Assembly (NCBI GenBank): GCA_040382055.1
Contig: JBEIGE010000005.1
Span: 75,500-139,499, forward strand
Length of the DNA stretch: 64,000 nt
Direction of reading: 5' to 3'
Source: JBEIGE01 sp040382055
GTDB lineage: Bacteria > Pseudomonadota > Gammaproteobacteria > Burkholderiales > Burkholderiaceae_C
In this document: positions 63,930 to 64,000 of the stretch, piece after piece
Layout: each line of letters begins with the position of its first letter
Numbering within the stretch: the first letter of the stretch is position 1
The notes under the pieces: generated by a model
Database searches by the model: none
What the model saw: only the letters and a program-made list of their open reading frames with translations
What the model was told of the DNA's origin: nothing
Position numbers and translations under genes: made by a program

Positions 63930-64000
63930 ATGATTTATTTTCAATTGCGCCGCTCTCGGCGCGTAGCCACTGTTTTTGCGCCTTTGCTGGGTTTATTGGC
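63930..64000 (+). CDS. Start of an exported protein (3' end outside window)
   Basis: GAGG lies 5 nt before an ATG at 63930-63932. The 23 codons seen (MIYFQLRRSRRVATVFAPLL then GLL) look like a signal peptide: basic then hydrophobic. By position after a His-rich small gene a TonB-dependent receptor is plausible, but nothing in the visible sequence proves it. Confidence 0.5.
   Translation, partial: MIYFQLRRSRRVATVFAPLLGLL

Overview
The window looks like chromosome of a Gram-negative betaproteobacterium of the order Burkholderiales, most likely family Comamonadaceae (Rhodoferax/Polaromonas type). This is inferred from protein character, a PPi-type phosphofructokinase, a folC-SPOR-cvpA-purF-metZ gene order, a complete system I cytochrome c maturation operon (ccmA-I), Kdo/heptose LPS genes, and a family of short interspersed repeats of a kind I associate with this family. 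Most genes are housekeeping with high GC. No phage, transposase or CRISPR array was recognised.

Layout. 1-2.5 kb: 3' part of a phosphofructokinase gene, glucokinase and a glycine-zipper envelope protein. 2.5-5.7 kb: a TPR protein and a large hybrid histidine kinase. 5.7-10.8 kb: a tight four-gene unit (DUF6502, DUF5666 lipoprotein, S8 protease lipoprotein, predicted beta-barrel), starting at a near-perfect 27-bp palindrome shared with the divergent kinase. 10.8-16.1 kb: tRNA-Thr, a 58-aa coiled-coil protein, fbp, pepN, and prfB with its programmed +1 frameshift. 16.1-24.4 kb: diguanylate cyclase, alpha/beta hydrolase, acyl-CoA synthetase, Tas-like aldo/keto reductase, plsY, a degenerate HD-GYP protein, YajQ and murB.

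24.7-31.0 kb is the accessory region: a DUF488 protein overlapping tail-to-tail with an unrecognised 277-aa protein, a DUF5655/nuclease-like protein, a truncated RhuM gene, a 12-bp-arm hairpin, and a McrB/McrC-type restriction pair. It reads as a defence island between murB and argG.

31-40.7 kb: argG, ppnP, an Spx/ArsC-like gene, folC-SPOR-cvpA-purF-metZ-gltX and tRNA-Ala/Glu/Asp with a strong terminator hairpin. 41.0-48.0 kb: the ccm operon on the minus strand, with an in-frame amber codon in ccmC. 48-55 kb: ogt, phosphomannomutase/phosphoglucomutase, waaC-waaA, a TolC-like protein, a rhodanese and pcm. 55-60.1 kb: a tetR-adaptor-RND efflux operon with a candidate TetR operator. 60.2-64 kb: msrA, an ABC exporter-like pair whose permease carries a 1-nt frameshift, a small Cys/His protein, DUF3299, a His-rich membrane protein and the start of another gene. 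This last group resembles metal (zinc)-responsive clusters.

Two otherwise intact genes carry single-base lesions (ccmC amber, ABC permease frameshift), so base-level sequence error must be considered. Six copies of one interspersed repeat share the pattern TAGC-N17-AAAGGG; five lie inside reading frames without breaking them.
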